DNA from: Sulfitobacter sp.
GTDB taxonomy: Bacteria; Pseudomonadota; Alphaproteobacteria; Rhodobacterales; Rhodobacteraceae
Reading direction: 5' to 3'
NCBI GenBank assembly: GCA_026421135.1
Contig: JAPKCR010000018.1
Coordinates: 1 to 12,344, forward strand
Length of the DNA stretch: 12,344 bases
Shown here piece after piece: positions 1-7,513 of the stretch. Positions within the stretch are counted from its first letter, which is position 1. Every line of letters starts with the position of its first letter. Below the pieces are notes generated by a model. The model ran no database searches. It saw only the letters and a program-made list of their open reading frames with translations, and was not told where the DNA came from. The translations under genes were made by a program, and so were the position numbers.

Positions 1-424
1 CTTTTGTGCCGAAAATACCTGCCGCGGTCGCGCGCTTTAGCAGGGCGTCCAGATCCGGCATCGGCTTTAGCAATTGGACGCCATTGACCTCGTCCTCAAG
101 ACCCTTATCGATTTTCAGAAAGGGCACTACACCGCGGTCATTCCACAACACGTCGGCCACAGGCTTGCCGTTGATCTTCTCATCCATTGTGCGTTCAAAC
201 AGGATCGCGCCAAGCACTTTGTCACTGGTGAAATCATCCGCCAAAATGATCCGCGCACGCATGTCGTGCATGGCTTGGAACATCTCGGCGTCGCCTGAGT
301 AATCCGTCGGCTCAACACCATACAAGCTTAGCGCTTTGGGGGTTGATCCGCCGGACTGGTCCAAGGCCGCTACAAATCCCTTGCCGGTCGCCATTTGTGT
401 GCGTTGTGCGTCTGTTGTGCTCAT
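1..424 (-). CDS. fda: Fructose-bisphosphate aldolase class I, N-terminal part (cut by left edge)
   Basis: Cleaves fructose 1,6-bisphosphate to dihydroxyacetone phosphate and glyceraldehyde 3-phosphate (reversible; cytosol; glycolysis and gluconeogenesis). About 141 codons are open from ATG at 422-424 to the window edge. The N-terminus reads [19 protein letters not shown], followed by a [15 protein letters not shown] stretch, [27 protein letters not shown] and [10 protein letters not shown]. This is the signature order of the bacterial (Staphylococcus fda-like) class I aldolase, not the metal-dependent class II enzyme. The Schiff-base lysine lies beyond the edge and cannot be checked. The gene follows the P450 gene on the same strand after 68 bp. 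That gap has no strong Shine-Dalgarno but holds a symmetric dyad, so the gene may have its own promoter. Family assignment is firm; activity and full length cannot be judged. Confidence 0.93.
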   Translation of the reverse strand, partial: MSTTDAQRTQMATGKGFVAALDQSGGSTPKALSLYGVEPTDYSGDAEMFQAMHDMRARIILADDFTSDKVLGAILFERTMDEKINGKPVADVLWNDRGVVPFLKIDKGLEDEVNGVQLLKPMPDLDALLKRATAAGIFGTK

Positions 425-451
425 GGTGGTGCAGGCCCTAATTGATTCCGT

Positions 452-483
452 TTCGAATGTTCTAATGCATCTGAACGCCCGAA
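452..483. promoter_or_regulatory. Imperfect 32-bp dyad upstream of the aldolase gene, candidate operator
   Basis: Three nested symmetric blocks share one centre at 467.5: TTCG (452-455) with CGAA (480-483), GTTC (459-462) with GAAC (473-476), and a central ATGCAT (465-470). Eleven of sixteen arm positions pair. It sits in the 68-bp gap between the P450 stop and the aldolase start, centred about 43 bp before the ATG. It has no adjacent T-run, so an operator for a dimeric regulator is more likely than a terminator. No regulator is identified. Confidence 0.35.
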
Positions 484-492
484 GATATATCG

Positions 493-1845
493 TTAGCGTC
501 GGACAAGGCGCAGCCAGATACCATCTTTTGACCTTACCGTCAGATGGGCGACGGGAACTGGTACTTGTGACGGGGTGGCTTCCACCCGGTAATCCCGCAA
601 AAGCCGCGACAGGATTAACGGACCTTCGATCATCGCAAACCCGGCACCCGGACAAACCCGCGCGCCCGCGCTGAATGGTAGATAGGCCTCGCGTTGGCAT
701 TTTTGACCATTTTCGGTTTGCCAACGCGCGGGATCAAAGCCGTCAGGGTTGTCCCACAGACGTTCTTGTCGGTGCAGATGCCACGGGCTGATCACCACCT
801 GCGCACCCGCTTTTACAGGGCGGCCGCGAAACTGTTCGGGGCATGAAGCCTCACGGACCATCATGGGCACTGGTGGGTACAACCGAAGCGCTTCGCGAAA
901 CACATCCCGGCTTAGCCGCAGTTTCGACATCACTGAAAAATCGCAGACGTCCATCTGCTGGGCCTCCTCGGCCAGCTTGTCTTGCCATTCTGGATGAGTA
1001 GCCATCAAATACAGCGTCCACGCAAGGGCCGACGCGCTCGTTTCGTGGCCGGCCAGAAAAAAGATCGCGACCTGATCAACCATCTCCTGTGTGCTAAAGG
1101 TATCGCCATCTACGGGATCTGCGGTCGTCATGATTTTGGTCGCCAAATCCTGCGGTGCTGTGCCTTTGGCAATCTGGGTCATGCGGTCTTCGGTCAACTG
1201 TGTAATCAGTTGCCGTATCTTTGCTGCACTTGTCCGCGTGTCTTTGCGAAATAGACGTGGCAGCCAACGTGGCAGCGGAATGAAGGCGGCAATATTCAGA
1301 ATTGGCTGGCTGCGCTGATAGGTTTTGAACTCTTCAAACACGTCTCGCGCAATATGATGTTCAATAGGCAACGAAAACAACGTGCGAAAGATCACGTCAG
1401 CTGCCGCGTGACTGGTTTCAGCCTCGATCTCGATCACTTTCCCGGCCTGCGGCTCCAGCCGTTTGACCATCGCTTCTGCCGCATCCCACATCGCTGGAAA
1501 GCTGTCGCGCAGCCGCCCTCCTTCAAAGGCCGGGTCGATAATACGCCGCTGGCGCTTCCATGTCTTTCCATTCGTCAAAAACACCGAATTACCCAACAGC
1601 GGGCGCAACCCCTCGCCGATACGGTCGGATTTCGGGAAATCATCGGGCCGCTCTTACAGCACCGCTTTAATCAGATCAGGTTGATTAATCAGATAGCTAC
1701 GGAAGAACGGCGTTTTGAATTCCGCCATCCAGGCGCGATACAGACGCGCAGGTTGCGCCGATAGAATGTCTTGGCGAAACAGCTTGGCATAGCGCCAGAG
1801 CGACACCTTTTCTGGCCGGCTGTCTGGTTTGGGCGGCAACGTCAT
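493..1845 (-). pseudogene. Cytochrome P450 interrupted by an in-frame TAA codon
   Basis: A heme monooxygenase frame of 450 codons. Codons 1-63 run from ATG at 1843-1845 to ...PDLIKAVL; codon 64 is TAA (1654-1656); codons 65-450 resume in the same frame as ERPDDFPKSDRIGEG... with no frameshift. All P450 hallmarks follow: I-helix AGHET (about residues 265-269), the K-helix ExxR as EALR (about 318-321), the PPVP turn, and the heme loop [14 protein letters not shown] with axial Cys at about 398. The substrate cannot be read from sequence; it is soluble-type, with no N-terminal membrane anchor. The start overlaps the upstream hydrolase stop as ATGA, with no good Shine-Dalgarno, suggesting translational coupling. 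A TTG at 1606-1608 could in principle restart translation but would drop about 79 N-terminal residues needed for the fold. TAA is one substitution from AAA, CAA or GAA, so recent inactivation or a sequencing error are both possible; readthrough is a weaker alternative. Confidence 0.88.
1654..1656 (-). other. Premature stop codon (TAA) within the P450 frame
   Basis: The plus strand reads TTA here, giving TAA as codon 64 of the P450. Frame is kept on both sides: 64 codons from 1845 to 1654 including the stop, then 15 codons to the TTG at 1608 that begins the long 371-codon remainder. The protein sequence flows directly across it (KAVL, stop, ERPDDFPKSDR), so this is a nonsense change rather than an indel. 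Confidence 0.9.
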
Positions 1846-3068
1846 GACGCGGTCGAGGTGAATTTATTCACCGGTTTTAAGATTCGTGATTTTGACGCAG
1901 GCCGGTGAGCATAGCGGTCAGCAAGGGAAAGAGGGCCTGCCGTGATCTGGAAATAATCATAATCTTTAGGCGCGTCGAATGCGCAAAGATACTGAAAGTG
2001 CAGACGGAAGAACCGCCAGCGCAATTCCTTCCACCGCGCAGGGCTAAGCGATTGCGTGAAGGCCGCCGAGAAGACCAGCGGCCATTTCTTGCCTTCAGGG
2101 GCGACACCGGACACCGACACAGGATCACACAGCGCAAAGGCACAGCCGTCGCCAGGAGCCGTTACATCAACCCATGTCAGTTCATCCCGCTGGGAGAGAT
2201 ACCGAAGATCGTCACGCAAGCGGTGCGCGTCGCGCAGAAAGGACACCATCGGCACCACCTGCCCTAATGTCAAAAAGCCCAAATCCGGCCCCTTCTTAGG
2301 CACTAACCCCGCCCGCACCAGATCGGCTAGAATAGACACCCCTAAATGCGCGCCAGATGAATGTCCGACGACCAGAACCTCGTCCACATCGGATTTCAGC
2401 GCGGCGGCAATGACCTCGCCAAAGTCGGCCATGCGGCTTTCAAGGGCAGGAGAATATTCCCCCAGCGTCGCTGCCCCGTAGGCATAGTCATGCATCAGGT
2501 AATAGGCGAAAAACTTGCCGTCCTGCTTTTTGAACCATTTCAGTACCGACCAGCCGATAAACACGCCACAAGCCGCGACGATGCCCCTGAACCAGAATGG
2601 TCCGCCGAAATAGGTCAGTGCCGCAAACACCACCCAGCCGGCAAGTATTGCAATCAAAAGCTGTAACAGCAACATGCCCACCGGATACAGCGCTGCGATC
2701 ACCGGCCCCTTGCGCAGCTTCATCAGCCGCCACAATGCGCCCGACGCGATATAGACCCACGCGGTTTGAACCAACTGACCGTATGTTGCTAAAATCGAGT
2801 TGCTCATCGAAGTGCGTACGATGTCGGACCAGACCATCACTTCGACCTGCGCATCAACCTGCACGCCGTCGATTTCGGCATCAACGGACCAACCGTAATT
2901 ACCCTTGGTGGTTTTTTGTTTCAAACTGATGGAATAGCCGGAAATCTGCGCCTGATCCGCAGATTCCTTGCGATACAGTTCACGGTACCGGCGGGGGTGG
3001 ATTGGATCATAGCCCGGAATATAGAAGACCCGGCGGCGTCTGACTGTCTGTTCGTTTTCTGCGGCCAT
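1842..3068 (-). CDS. Membrane-anchored alpha/beta-hydrolase (putative lipase/esterase)
   Basis: A 408-residue protein. The N-terminus has a charged start then RRRVFYIPGYDP (about 11-22), like the first strand and oxyanion-hole loop of an alpha/beta-hydrolase. A hydrophobic hairpin follows at about 125-153 and 162-178. The nucleophile elbow VLVVGHSSGAHLG (about 231-243) gives a GxSxG with Ser237. The acid (perhaps Asp near 300-307 or 365-372) and the His (perhaps in the DYDYFQITAGP to DRYAHRP region) can only be guessed. No signal peptide is seen. A good ribosome site, AGGTGGG (3071-3077), precedes the ATG at 3066-3068. The stop overlaps the P450 start as ATGA, so the two are probably translated together; ccdA ends 55 bp upstream. 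The substrate is unknown; a lipid or ester is a guess from fold and membrane anchoring. Hydrolase assignment is fairly sure, specific activity is not. Confidence 0.8.
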   Translation of the reverse strand: MAAENEQTVRRRRVFYIPGYDPIHPRRYRELYRKESADQAQISGYSISLKQKTTKGNYGWSVDAEIDGVQVDAQVEVMVWSDIVRTSMSNSILATYGQLVQTAWVYIASGALWRLMKLRKGPVIAALYPVGMLLLQLLIAILAGWVVFAALTYFGGPFWFRGIVAACGVFIGWSVLKWFKKQDGKFFAYYLMHDYAYGAATLGEYSPALESRMADFGEVIAAALKSDVDEVLVVGHSSGAHLGVSILADLVRAGLVPKKGPDLGFLTLGQVVPMVSFLRDAHRLRDDLRYLSQRDELTWVDVTAPGDGCAFALCDPVSVSGVAPEGKKWPLVFSAAFTQSLSPARWKELRWRFFRLHFQYLCAFDAPKDYDYFQITAGPLSLADRYAHRPASKSRILKPVNKFTSTAS

Positions 3069-3123
3069 GTCCCACCTGTCATTCGCATCAGCTTAGACAG
3101 TTTTTCGGGCAAGAGTAAGGCGC

Positions 3124-3876
3124 CTAGCCAAGCGATCCGAGGGCTGGAAAGTTTTCAAGCAACCAGAACGAAAACGCCGAGAACGCACCGGTCAAAAGCG
3201 CAAGGCCGACAAGGATCAGCAATACGCCCATGATCCGCTCGATCAGCTTCATATAGGGCTTGATCCGGTTCATTAGCAACGTGGCGCGGGTGATGAACAT
3301 CGCGGCCAGCAAAAACGGAATGCCAAGGCCTGCAGCATATACCCCAAGCAGCATAGTACCGCGGGCGACCGATGCCTCGGATGCGGCCAATGATAGTATC
3401 GCGCCCAACTGCGGCCCGATGCACGGCGTCCAGCCAAAAGCAAAGGCAAGGCCTAACACGTAAGCCCCGAACGACGACCCGCCTTTGTCGCCCGCATCCA
3501 AACGCGCCTCTTGGTCAAGAAACGGAATACGGAAAACGCCAAGAAAATGCAGGCCGAATACAATCACGACGATACCTGAAAGACGGGCGAAAAGCACTTG
3601 ATTCTGAAGGAAAAACACCCCGAATGCCGAAGCGGTGAACCCCAGGATCAGGAACACGGTGCTAAGCCCCATAACAAAGAACAGCGCCGCAATAACCGCC
3701 TTGCGCCGTGCCGATTGCACACTGGACATATCGTTCAGGGTAACGCCGCTCATATAGGCCAGATAGGGTGGCACAATCGGCAAAACGCAGGGACTGAGGA
3801 AACTGATAACCCCCGCCGTCAACGCGATGAAGATGGCGGGTAAAAGCCCCGCGTCAATCAGATCAATTCCAAACAT
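3124..3876 (-). CDS. ccdA: Cytochrome c biogenesis protein CcdA (thiol-disulfide transmembrane reductase)
   Basis: A 250-residue inner-membrane protein with about six hydrophobic segments. It passes electrons from cytoplasmic thioredoxin to periplasmic thiol proteins such as CcmG/ResA-type reductases in cytochrome c maturation. The two redox cysteines sit in the expected places: Cys30 in FLSPCVLPIVPPYLAYMSG and Cys152 in GWTPCIGPQLGAIL, each followed by prolines as in the CcdA/DsbD-beta family. It is CcdA-sized and lacks the extra periplasmic domains of full DsbD. The ATG at 3874-3876 is preceded on its strand by AAAGGT (3882-3887) at suitable spacing, which supports this start. The hydrolase follows after 55 bp and may be co-transcribed. 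The gene is divergent from the TusA-like gene. Related SoxV-type proteins serve sulfur oxidation, but no sox genes are visible. Confidence 0.92.
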   Translation of the reverse strand: MFGIDLIDAGLLPAIFIALTAGVISFLSPCVLPIVPPYLAYMSGVTLNDMSSVQSARRKAVIAALFFVMGLSTVFLILGFTASAFGVFFLQNQVLFARLSGIVVIVFGLHFLGVFRIPFLDQEARLDAGDKGGSSFGAYVLGLAFAFGWTPCIGPQLGAILSLAASEASVARGTMLLGVYAAGLGIPFLLAAMFITRATLLMNRIKPYMKLIERIMGVLLILVGLALLTGAFSAFSFWLLENFPALGSLG

Positions 3877-3978
3877 ATGGCACCTTTACTGCGCTTTGCA
3901 GGTGGCGTCACGCCCTGTTCCACGGACCTGCGTCACAAGGTTGTGGACGCATTGAAACATCTGCCTTATCTGAGGCTT

Positions 3979-4206
3979 ATGAATGATGAAAATATCCTTG
4001 ATGCAACCGGGTTGCTTTGCCCACTGCCCGTGCTCAAAGCGCGCAAACGTCTGCAAGGTCTCGCCTCTGGCGCGATGTTGAAAGTGCAGGCGGATGACCC
4101 CGCCGCCATCATTGATATCCCGCATTTTTGCGCCGAGACAGGGCATGAACTGGTTAGCCAAAATCTGGACACGACACCCCAGATCTATGTGATCCGCAAA
4201 AAATAG
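3979..4206 (+). CDS. TusA-family sulfur-carrier protein
   Basis: A 75-residue protein of typical TusA size (sulfur relay, cytosol). The signature is LDATGLLCPLPVLKARKRL near the start, with the CPxPxxKxR motif and sulfur-accepting Cys14. The body ends DDPAAIIDIPHFCAETGHELV, the usual TusA helix with a second Cys51. Family members hand persulfide sulfur to partners in tRNA thiolation, molybdenum cofactor assembly or sulfur oxidation; which applies here cannot be told. The frame is open upstream to an ATG at 3877, but those 34 extra residues look unlike the family and would remove all space between this gene and ccdA. The ATG at 3979 follows TGAGG (3971-3975), a site with tight spacing. A strong terminator follows, and rne converges from the other side. 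Confidence 0.87.
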   Translation: MNDENILDATGLLCPLPVLKARKRLQGLASGAMLKVQADDPAAIIDIPHFCAETGHELVSQNLDTTPQIYVIRKK

Positions 4207-4221
4207 TTTGCATGCAGAACG

Positions 4222-4250
4222 AAAAAGGCAGACCCGAGGGCCTGCCTTTT
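4222..4250. terminator. Bidirectional rho-independent terminator between tusA-like gene and rne
   Basis: A perfect 9-bp inverted repeat, AAAAGGCAG (4223-4231) and CTGCCTTTT (4242-4250), with a 10-base loop. The stem base is A-rich on one side and T-rich on the other, so each strand's transcript ends in a short U-run. It lies 16 bp after the TusA-like stop and 17 bp after the rne stop (on the opposite strand), as expected for a terminator shared by convergent genes. Confidence 0.85.
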
Positions 4251-4266
4251 CTCGTGTGTCAGCAGA

Positions 4267-7062
4267 TTAAGATCCGCCGAGTGACCACCATCCGCGCCGT
4301 TTTGGCTTGGCGGGTTTTTTCACAACCTTTTCAGGCTCAGGAGCGACCGTTTGATCCGGTACTTCCTCAACCACTGGATCAGGTCTTACCTCTTGGGCCG
4401 CAGGCACCTCAATCGGAGCTGCGATAGGCACTTCGACAGGTGCCGGCTTTTCCTCTACCGGGGCAAGCTCGGGCGTGGGGGTCGGCGTTGAATCCGATGC
4501 CGGAGCAGGCTTTTCCTCGGACTTGGCGGCCGGCTTTTCCTTGGCTGTCTTCGCAGGTTTGGCTGGCTTTTCCGGTTTGTCTTCGGCTGCAACCTTGGGT
4601 TTGGCCTTACTACGGGTCCGCTTTTTCGGCGCAGGCTTTTCGTCGGCTTTGTCTTCGGGTGACTCTACCGCGTCTGAGGTTGCGGTTGCATCCGCGCTCT
4701 CGGTCTCGGCGGCCGCTTCGACTTTGGGCTTGCGGGTCCGGCTGCGACTACGCTTAGGCTTTTCCGCCGGCGCGTCCTGAGCATCTACCGAAGCTTCTTC
4801 CGCTTCAGCAGGCGCTTTATCCGCATTAACAGCCTGTGGCTGATCGCTGTCAGCCTTTTCGGTATCTGCACCGTTGTTTTCGCCGCTGTTGTCACCGTTG
4901 GCCGCATCATCTCCGTTTGACTTGCCGCCCCGCTTGCGCCGACGCCGACGACGGCGCTTGGGTTTGCCTTCGCCATCATTGTCGTCTGCGTCACTGTCAT
5001 GGCCACGGGTATTGCCATTTTTCGGTGCGCTGTCTTCGACTTCATCTTCGGTCTCGACAACAGTGTCGTCTTCTTGTTCGTCGATCTCGTCCATCAGGCT
5101 GGTGTCAACCGACACGACATGTTCGACCGCTGTCACCACACGGGTTGCAGTCTTAAACTTTTCGATCTTGAAATCGGGGCTGACCAATGTCGGATCGCCT
5201 TCGATCCGCACGGACATGCCATAGCGACCCTCGATATGGAGGATATGCTCGCGCTTTTGGTTCATCAAGAAGTTGGCAATGCCGACGGGCGCTGTAACCA
5301 GCACCTCGCGGGACCGTTTACGTGTACCTTCTTCTTCGATTTCGCGCAGAATCGACAGTGCCAGATTATCATCCGACCGGATCAGACCGGTACCATGACA
5401 GGTGTGACACGGCTGGGTAGTTGCCTCGATCATACCGGGACGCAGACGCTGGCGCGACATTTCCATCAGACCAAAGCCCGAAATGCGACCCACTTGGATG
5501 CGCGCACGGTCGGTCTTGAGCTTGTCCTTCATCATCTTTTCGACGGCGATGTTATTGCGACGCTCGTCCATGTCGATAAAGTCGATGACAATCAGCCCCG
5601 CCAAATCGCGCAGACGTAACTGTCGTGCAACTTCGGCGGCAGCCTCAAGATTGGTCTTGGTTGCTGTCTGTTCGATCGACCCTTCCTTGGTGGCCCTACC
5701 CGAGTTGACGTCGACCGCAACCAAAGCTTCGGTCACACCGATCACGATATAGCCGCCAGATGGCAGCTGAACCGTGGGGTTAAACATGCCCGACAGATAG
5801 GATTCTACCTGATAGCGCGCAAACAGCGGCATCGTTTCGCTGTACAACTTCACGTTTTTCGCATGCGACGGCATGATCATTTTCATAAAGTCTTTGGCGA
5901 TGCGATAGCCACGCTCGCCTTCGACAAACACTTCGTCGATGTCACGGTTATACAGGTCGCGGATCGACCGTTTGATCAGGTCGCCCTCTTCATAGATTTT
6001 GGCGGGGGCGATTGATTTCAACGTCAACTCGCGGATTTGCTCCCACAGACGTTGCAGATATTCATAGTCGCGCTTGATCTCGGCCTTGGTGCGCTGCGCA
6101 CCGGCGGTACGCACGATCAGGCCAGCGCCCTTGGGCACCTGGATTTCGTTCGCGATCTCTTTTAGCTTTTTGCGATCTGCCGCGTTCGTAATCTTGCGGC
6201 TGATCCCACCCCCGCGCGCCGTGTTCGGCATCAAAACGCAGTAGCGGCCCGCCAGCGACAGGTAAGTCGTCAGGGCAGCGCCTTTATTGCCGCGCTCTTC
6301 CTTTACGACTTGAATCAACAGGATCTGACGTACTTTTACGACTTCCTGAATTTTATAACGCTTGGGACGTGGCTTGCGTGCAGGGCGCAAGTCATCTTGG
6401 TCATCATCATCCGCAACAGATTCGATGCTGTCATCTTTTGATGATGCATCCTTGGCTTGTGGCTTCGACGTCCCGTTGTCGTCGGCGTCGTCTTCATCCG
6501 CATCGATGTCATCAGCATCCGCTTCCAGATCATTCTCGTCCTGATCAGGCTCTTCAACGGGTGTCTCTGCGACACGCTCCATCGGCGAAGACCCTTCGTC
6601 CACGTCGTCCAGATCGACAGTCTGCATGCCGTCGATCTGATCACTGTCAGCCTCTTTGCTGGCAATGGCGTCATCGCTGACGGTTTCCTCGGCCTTTGGC
6701 TTGGCACGGCTACGCGAGCGGGTGCGGCGCTTGGGTTTTTCGTCGTCATCTTCCTTGGCGGCCTGCGCTTCTGCATAGGCACGCTCTTCCTCCATCAGCG
6801 CGATACGATCGGCGACGGGGATCTGGTAATAATCGGGGTGAATTTCCGAGAACGCCAAGAAACCATGGCGATTTCCACCATAATCAACAAAGGCCGCCTG
6901 CAACGAAGGCTCTACCCGCGTGACTTTCGCGAGGTAAATGTTGCCGGCTAGCTGGCGTTTATTCTCTGATTCAAAGTCAAATTCCTCGACCTTGTTTCCG
7001 TCAACCACAACAACGCGAGTCTCCTCAGCGTGGGTGGCATCGATAAGCATTTTCTTAGGCAT
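4267..7062 (-). CDS. rne: Ribonuclease E (degradosome scaffold endoribonuclease)
   Basis: A 931-residue essential endonuclease that starts mRNA decay and processes rRNA and tRNA precursors. It opens MPKKMLIDATHAEETRVVV. An S1 RNA-binding domain is split: residues about 35-85, then a highly acidic insert of about 140 residues (95-235), then the S1 remainder to about 285, as in alphaproteobacterial RNase E. The catalytic region carries DVNSG (Asp451) and IDFIDM (494-498), the magnesium-binding motifs. The zinc-link is CHTC (Cys552, Cys555). From about 660 the tail is disordered: acidic, then a run of eight Arg plus KRGG (703-713), then Pro/Ala/Lys/Glu-rich sequence ending KRRGWWSLGGS. In Caulobacter a terminal GWW motif binds PNPase, so this end probably does too. 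The start at 7062 fits the conserved N-terminus; GGA just before ATG is a weak ribosome site. The frame stays open upstream to 7257, but this is better read as leader. A long leader suggests autoregulation. Confidence 0.97.
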   Translation of the reverse strand: MPKKMLIDATHAEETRVVVVDGNKVEEFDFESENKRQLAGNIYLAKVTRVEPSLQAAFVDYGGNRHGFLAFSEIHPDYYQIPVADRIALMEEERAYAEAQAAKEDDDEKPKRRTRSRSRAKPKAEETVSDDAIASKEADSDQIDGMQTVDLDDVDEGSSPMERVAETPVEEPDQDENDLEADADDIDADEDDADDNGTSKPQAKDASSKDDSIESVADDDDQDDLRPARKPRPKRYKIQEVVKVRQILLIQVVKEERGNKGAALTTYLSLAGRYCVLMPNTARGGGISRKITNAADRKKLKEIANEIQVPKGAGLIVRTAGAQRTKAEIKRDYEYLQRLWEQIRELTLKSIAPAKIYEEGDLIKRSIRDLYNRDIDEVFVEGERGYRIAKDFMKMIMPSHAKNVKLYSETMPLFARYQVESYLSGMFNPTVQLPSGGYIVIGVTEALVAVDVNSGRATKEGSIEQTATKTNLEAAAEVARQLRLRDLAGLIVIDFIDMDERRNNIAVEKMMKDKLKTDRARIQVGRISGFGLMEMSRQRLRPGMIEATTQPCHTCHGTGLIRSDDNLALSILREIEEEGTRKRSREVLVTAPVGIANFLMNQKREHILHIEGRYGMSVRIEGDPTLVSPDFKIEKFKTATRVVTAVEHVVSVDTSLMDEIDEQEDDTVVETEDEVEDSAPKNGNTRGHDSDADDNDGEGKPKRRRRRRRKRGGKSNGDDAANGDNSGENNGADTEKADSDQPQAVNADKAPAEAEEASVDAQDAPAEKPKRSRSRTRKPKVEAAAETESADATATSDAVESPEDKADEKPAPKKRTRSKAKPKVAAEDKPEKPAKPAKTAKEKPAAKSEEKPAPASDSTPTPTPELAPVEEKPAPVEVPIAAPIEVPAAQEVRPDPVVEEVPDQTVAPEPEKVVKKPAKPKRRGWWSLGGS

Positions 7063-7336
7063 AATTCCATTTTGCACAGCTGCGCACGCAAGCGTCCCGG
7101 TGGGGCACCGCGCGGCAGGGTATGTCTTGTCAGGGCGATAGGTGACGCGGCTAAAACAGGGCCCAAAAGGCCGCCTGTCTGTCTGCTCGTGGCGTCTGCG
7201 CGCGTCATCGCGGTTCTTCTCCGACGTGAAAGGCACTTTGGTGCGGTTCACATCCATTAATTACTGCATTTGATCAGGGCCTTGGCCCATGCCATCCGTC
7301 AGCGGTTCTCTGGCCTTTTTTAAGGGCCTCATCGGT

Positions 7337-7371
7337 CTGCCTGGACACCGGTGACCGGGTAACCGAGGCAG
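7337..7371 (-). other. Nested hairpin in rne upstream leader
   Basis: Outer arms CTGCCT (7337-7342) and AGGCAG (7366-7371) pair perfectly. TCG (7332-7334) and CGA (7372-7374) extend the stem past a two-base bulge. Inside, CCGG-TGA-CCGG forms a second short hairpin (7348-7358). It lies about 275 bp upstream of the rne start. No T-run follows in the rne direction, so it is more likely an RNA leader structure or protein-binding site than a terminator. Confidence 0.45.
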
Positions 7372-7463
7372 CGAAACTTTCAAAGGGCCTGTGATTATGC
7401 GTCAAAACGCAATCGACCCTCTCCCCAATTAAAGGCAGAAGCAGTCAAATGACAATGGTCAAT

Positions 7464-7475
7464 CGCTTCGAAGCG
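7464..7475. promoter_or_regulatory. Perfect 12-bp palindrome, candidate operator
   Basis: CGCTTCGAAGCG reads the same on both strands and has no loop, so it suits a dimeric DNA-binding protein rather than an RNA hairpin. It lies between the rne leader and the lipoprotein gene, 39 bp before a TTGACA element. Next to it is a TGAC-AATG-GTCA dyad (7450-7461). The regulator is unknown. Confidence 0.3.
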
Positions 7476-7513
7476 CCGTTTGGCTTGTATCAAATTGGAC
7501 ACATGGCCTTCGC

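Noticed and set aside
493..1608. Independent 371-codon P450 starting at TTG
   Set aside because: The frame is continuous through the TAA with 79 upstream codons of clear P450 sequence; no spaced ribosome site precedes the TTG.
3877..3978. 34-residue N-terminal extension of the TusA-like protein
   Set aside because: TusA proteins start a few residues before the LDATGLLCPLP block; there is no ribosome site before 3877.
4440..4990. Low-complexity repeats in the rne 3' half as a possible DNA repeat array
   Set aside because: The repetition is explained by Pro/Ala/Lys/Glu- and Arg-rich codons of the RNase E tail; no regular unit as in CRISPR or tandem repeats.
4999..5619. 206-codon open frame on the plus strand
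   Set aside because: It is antisense to the RNase E catalytic region; His-rich, composition-driven translation with no family features.
7063..7257. 65-codon upstream extension of the rne frame
   Set aside because: The conserved RNase E N-terminus begins MPKKMLID at 7062; the extension has no ribosome site at its ATG and its sequence overlaps leader hairpins.
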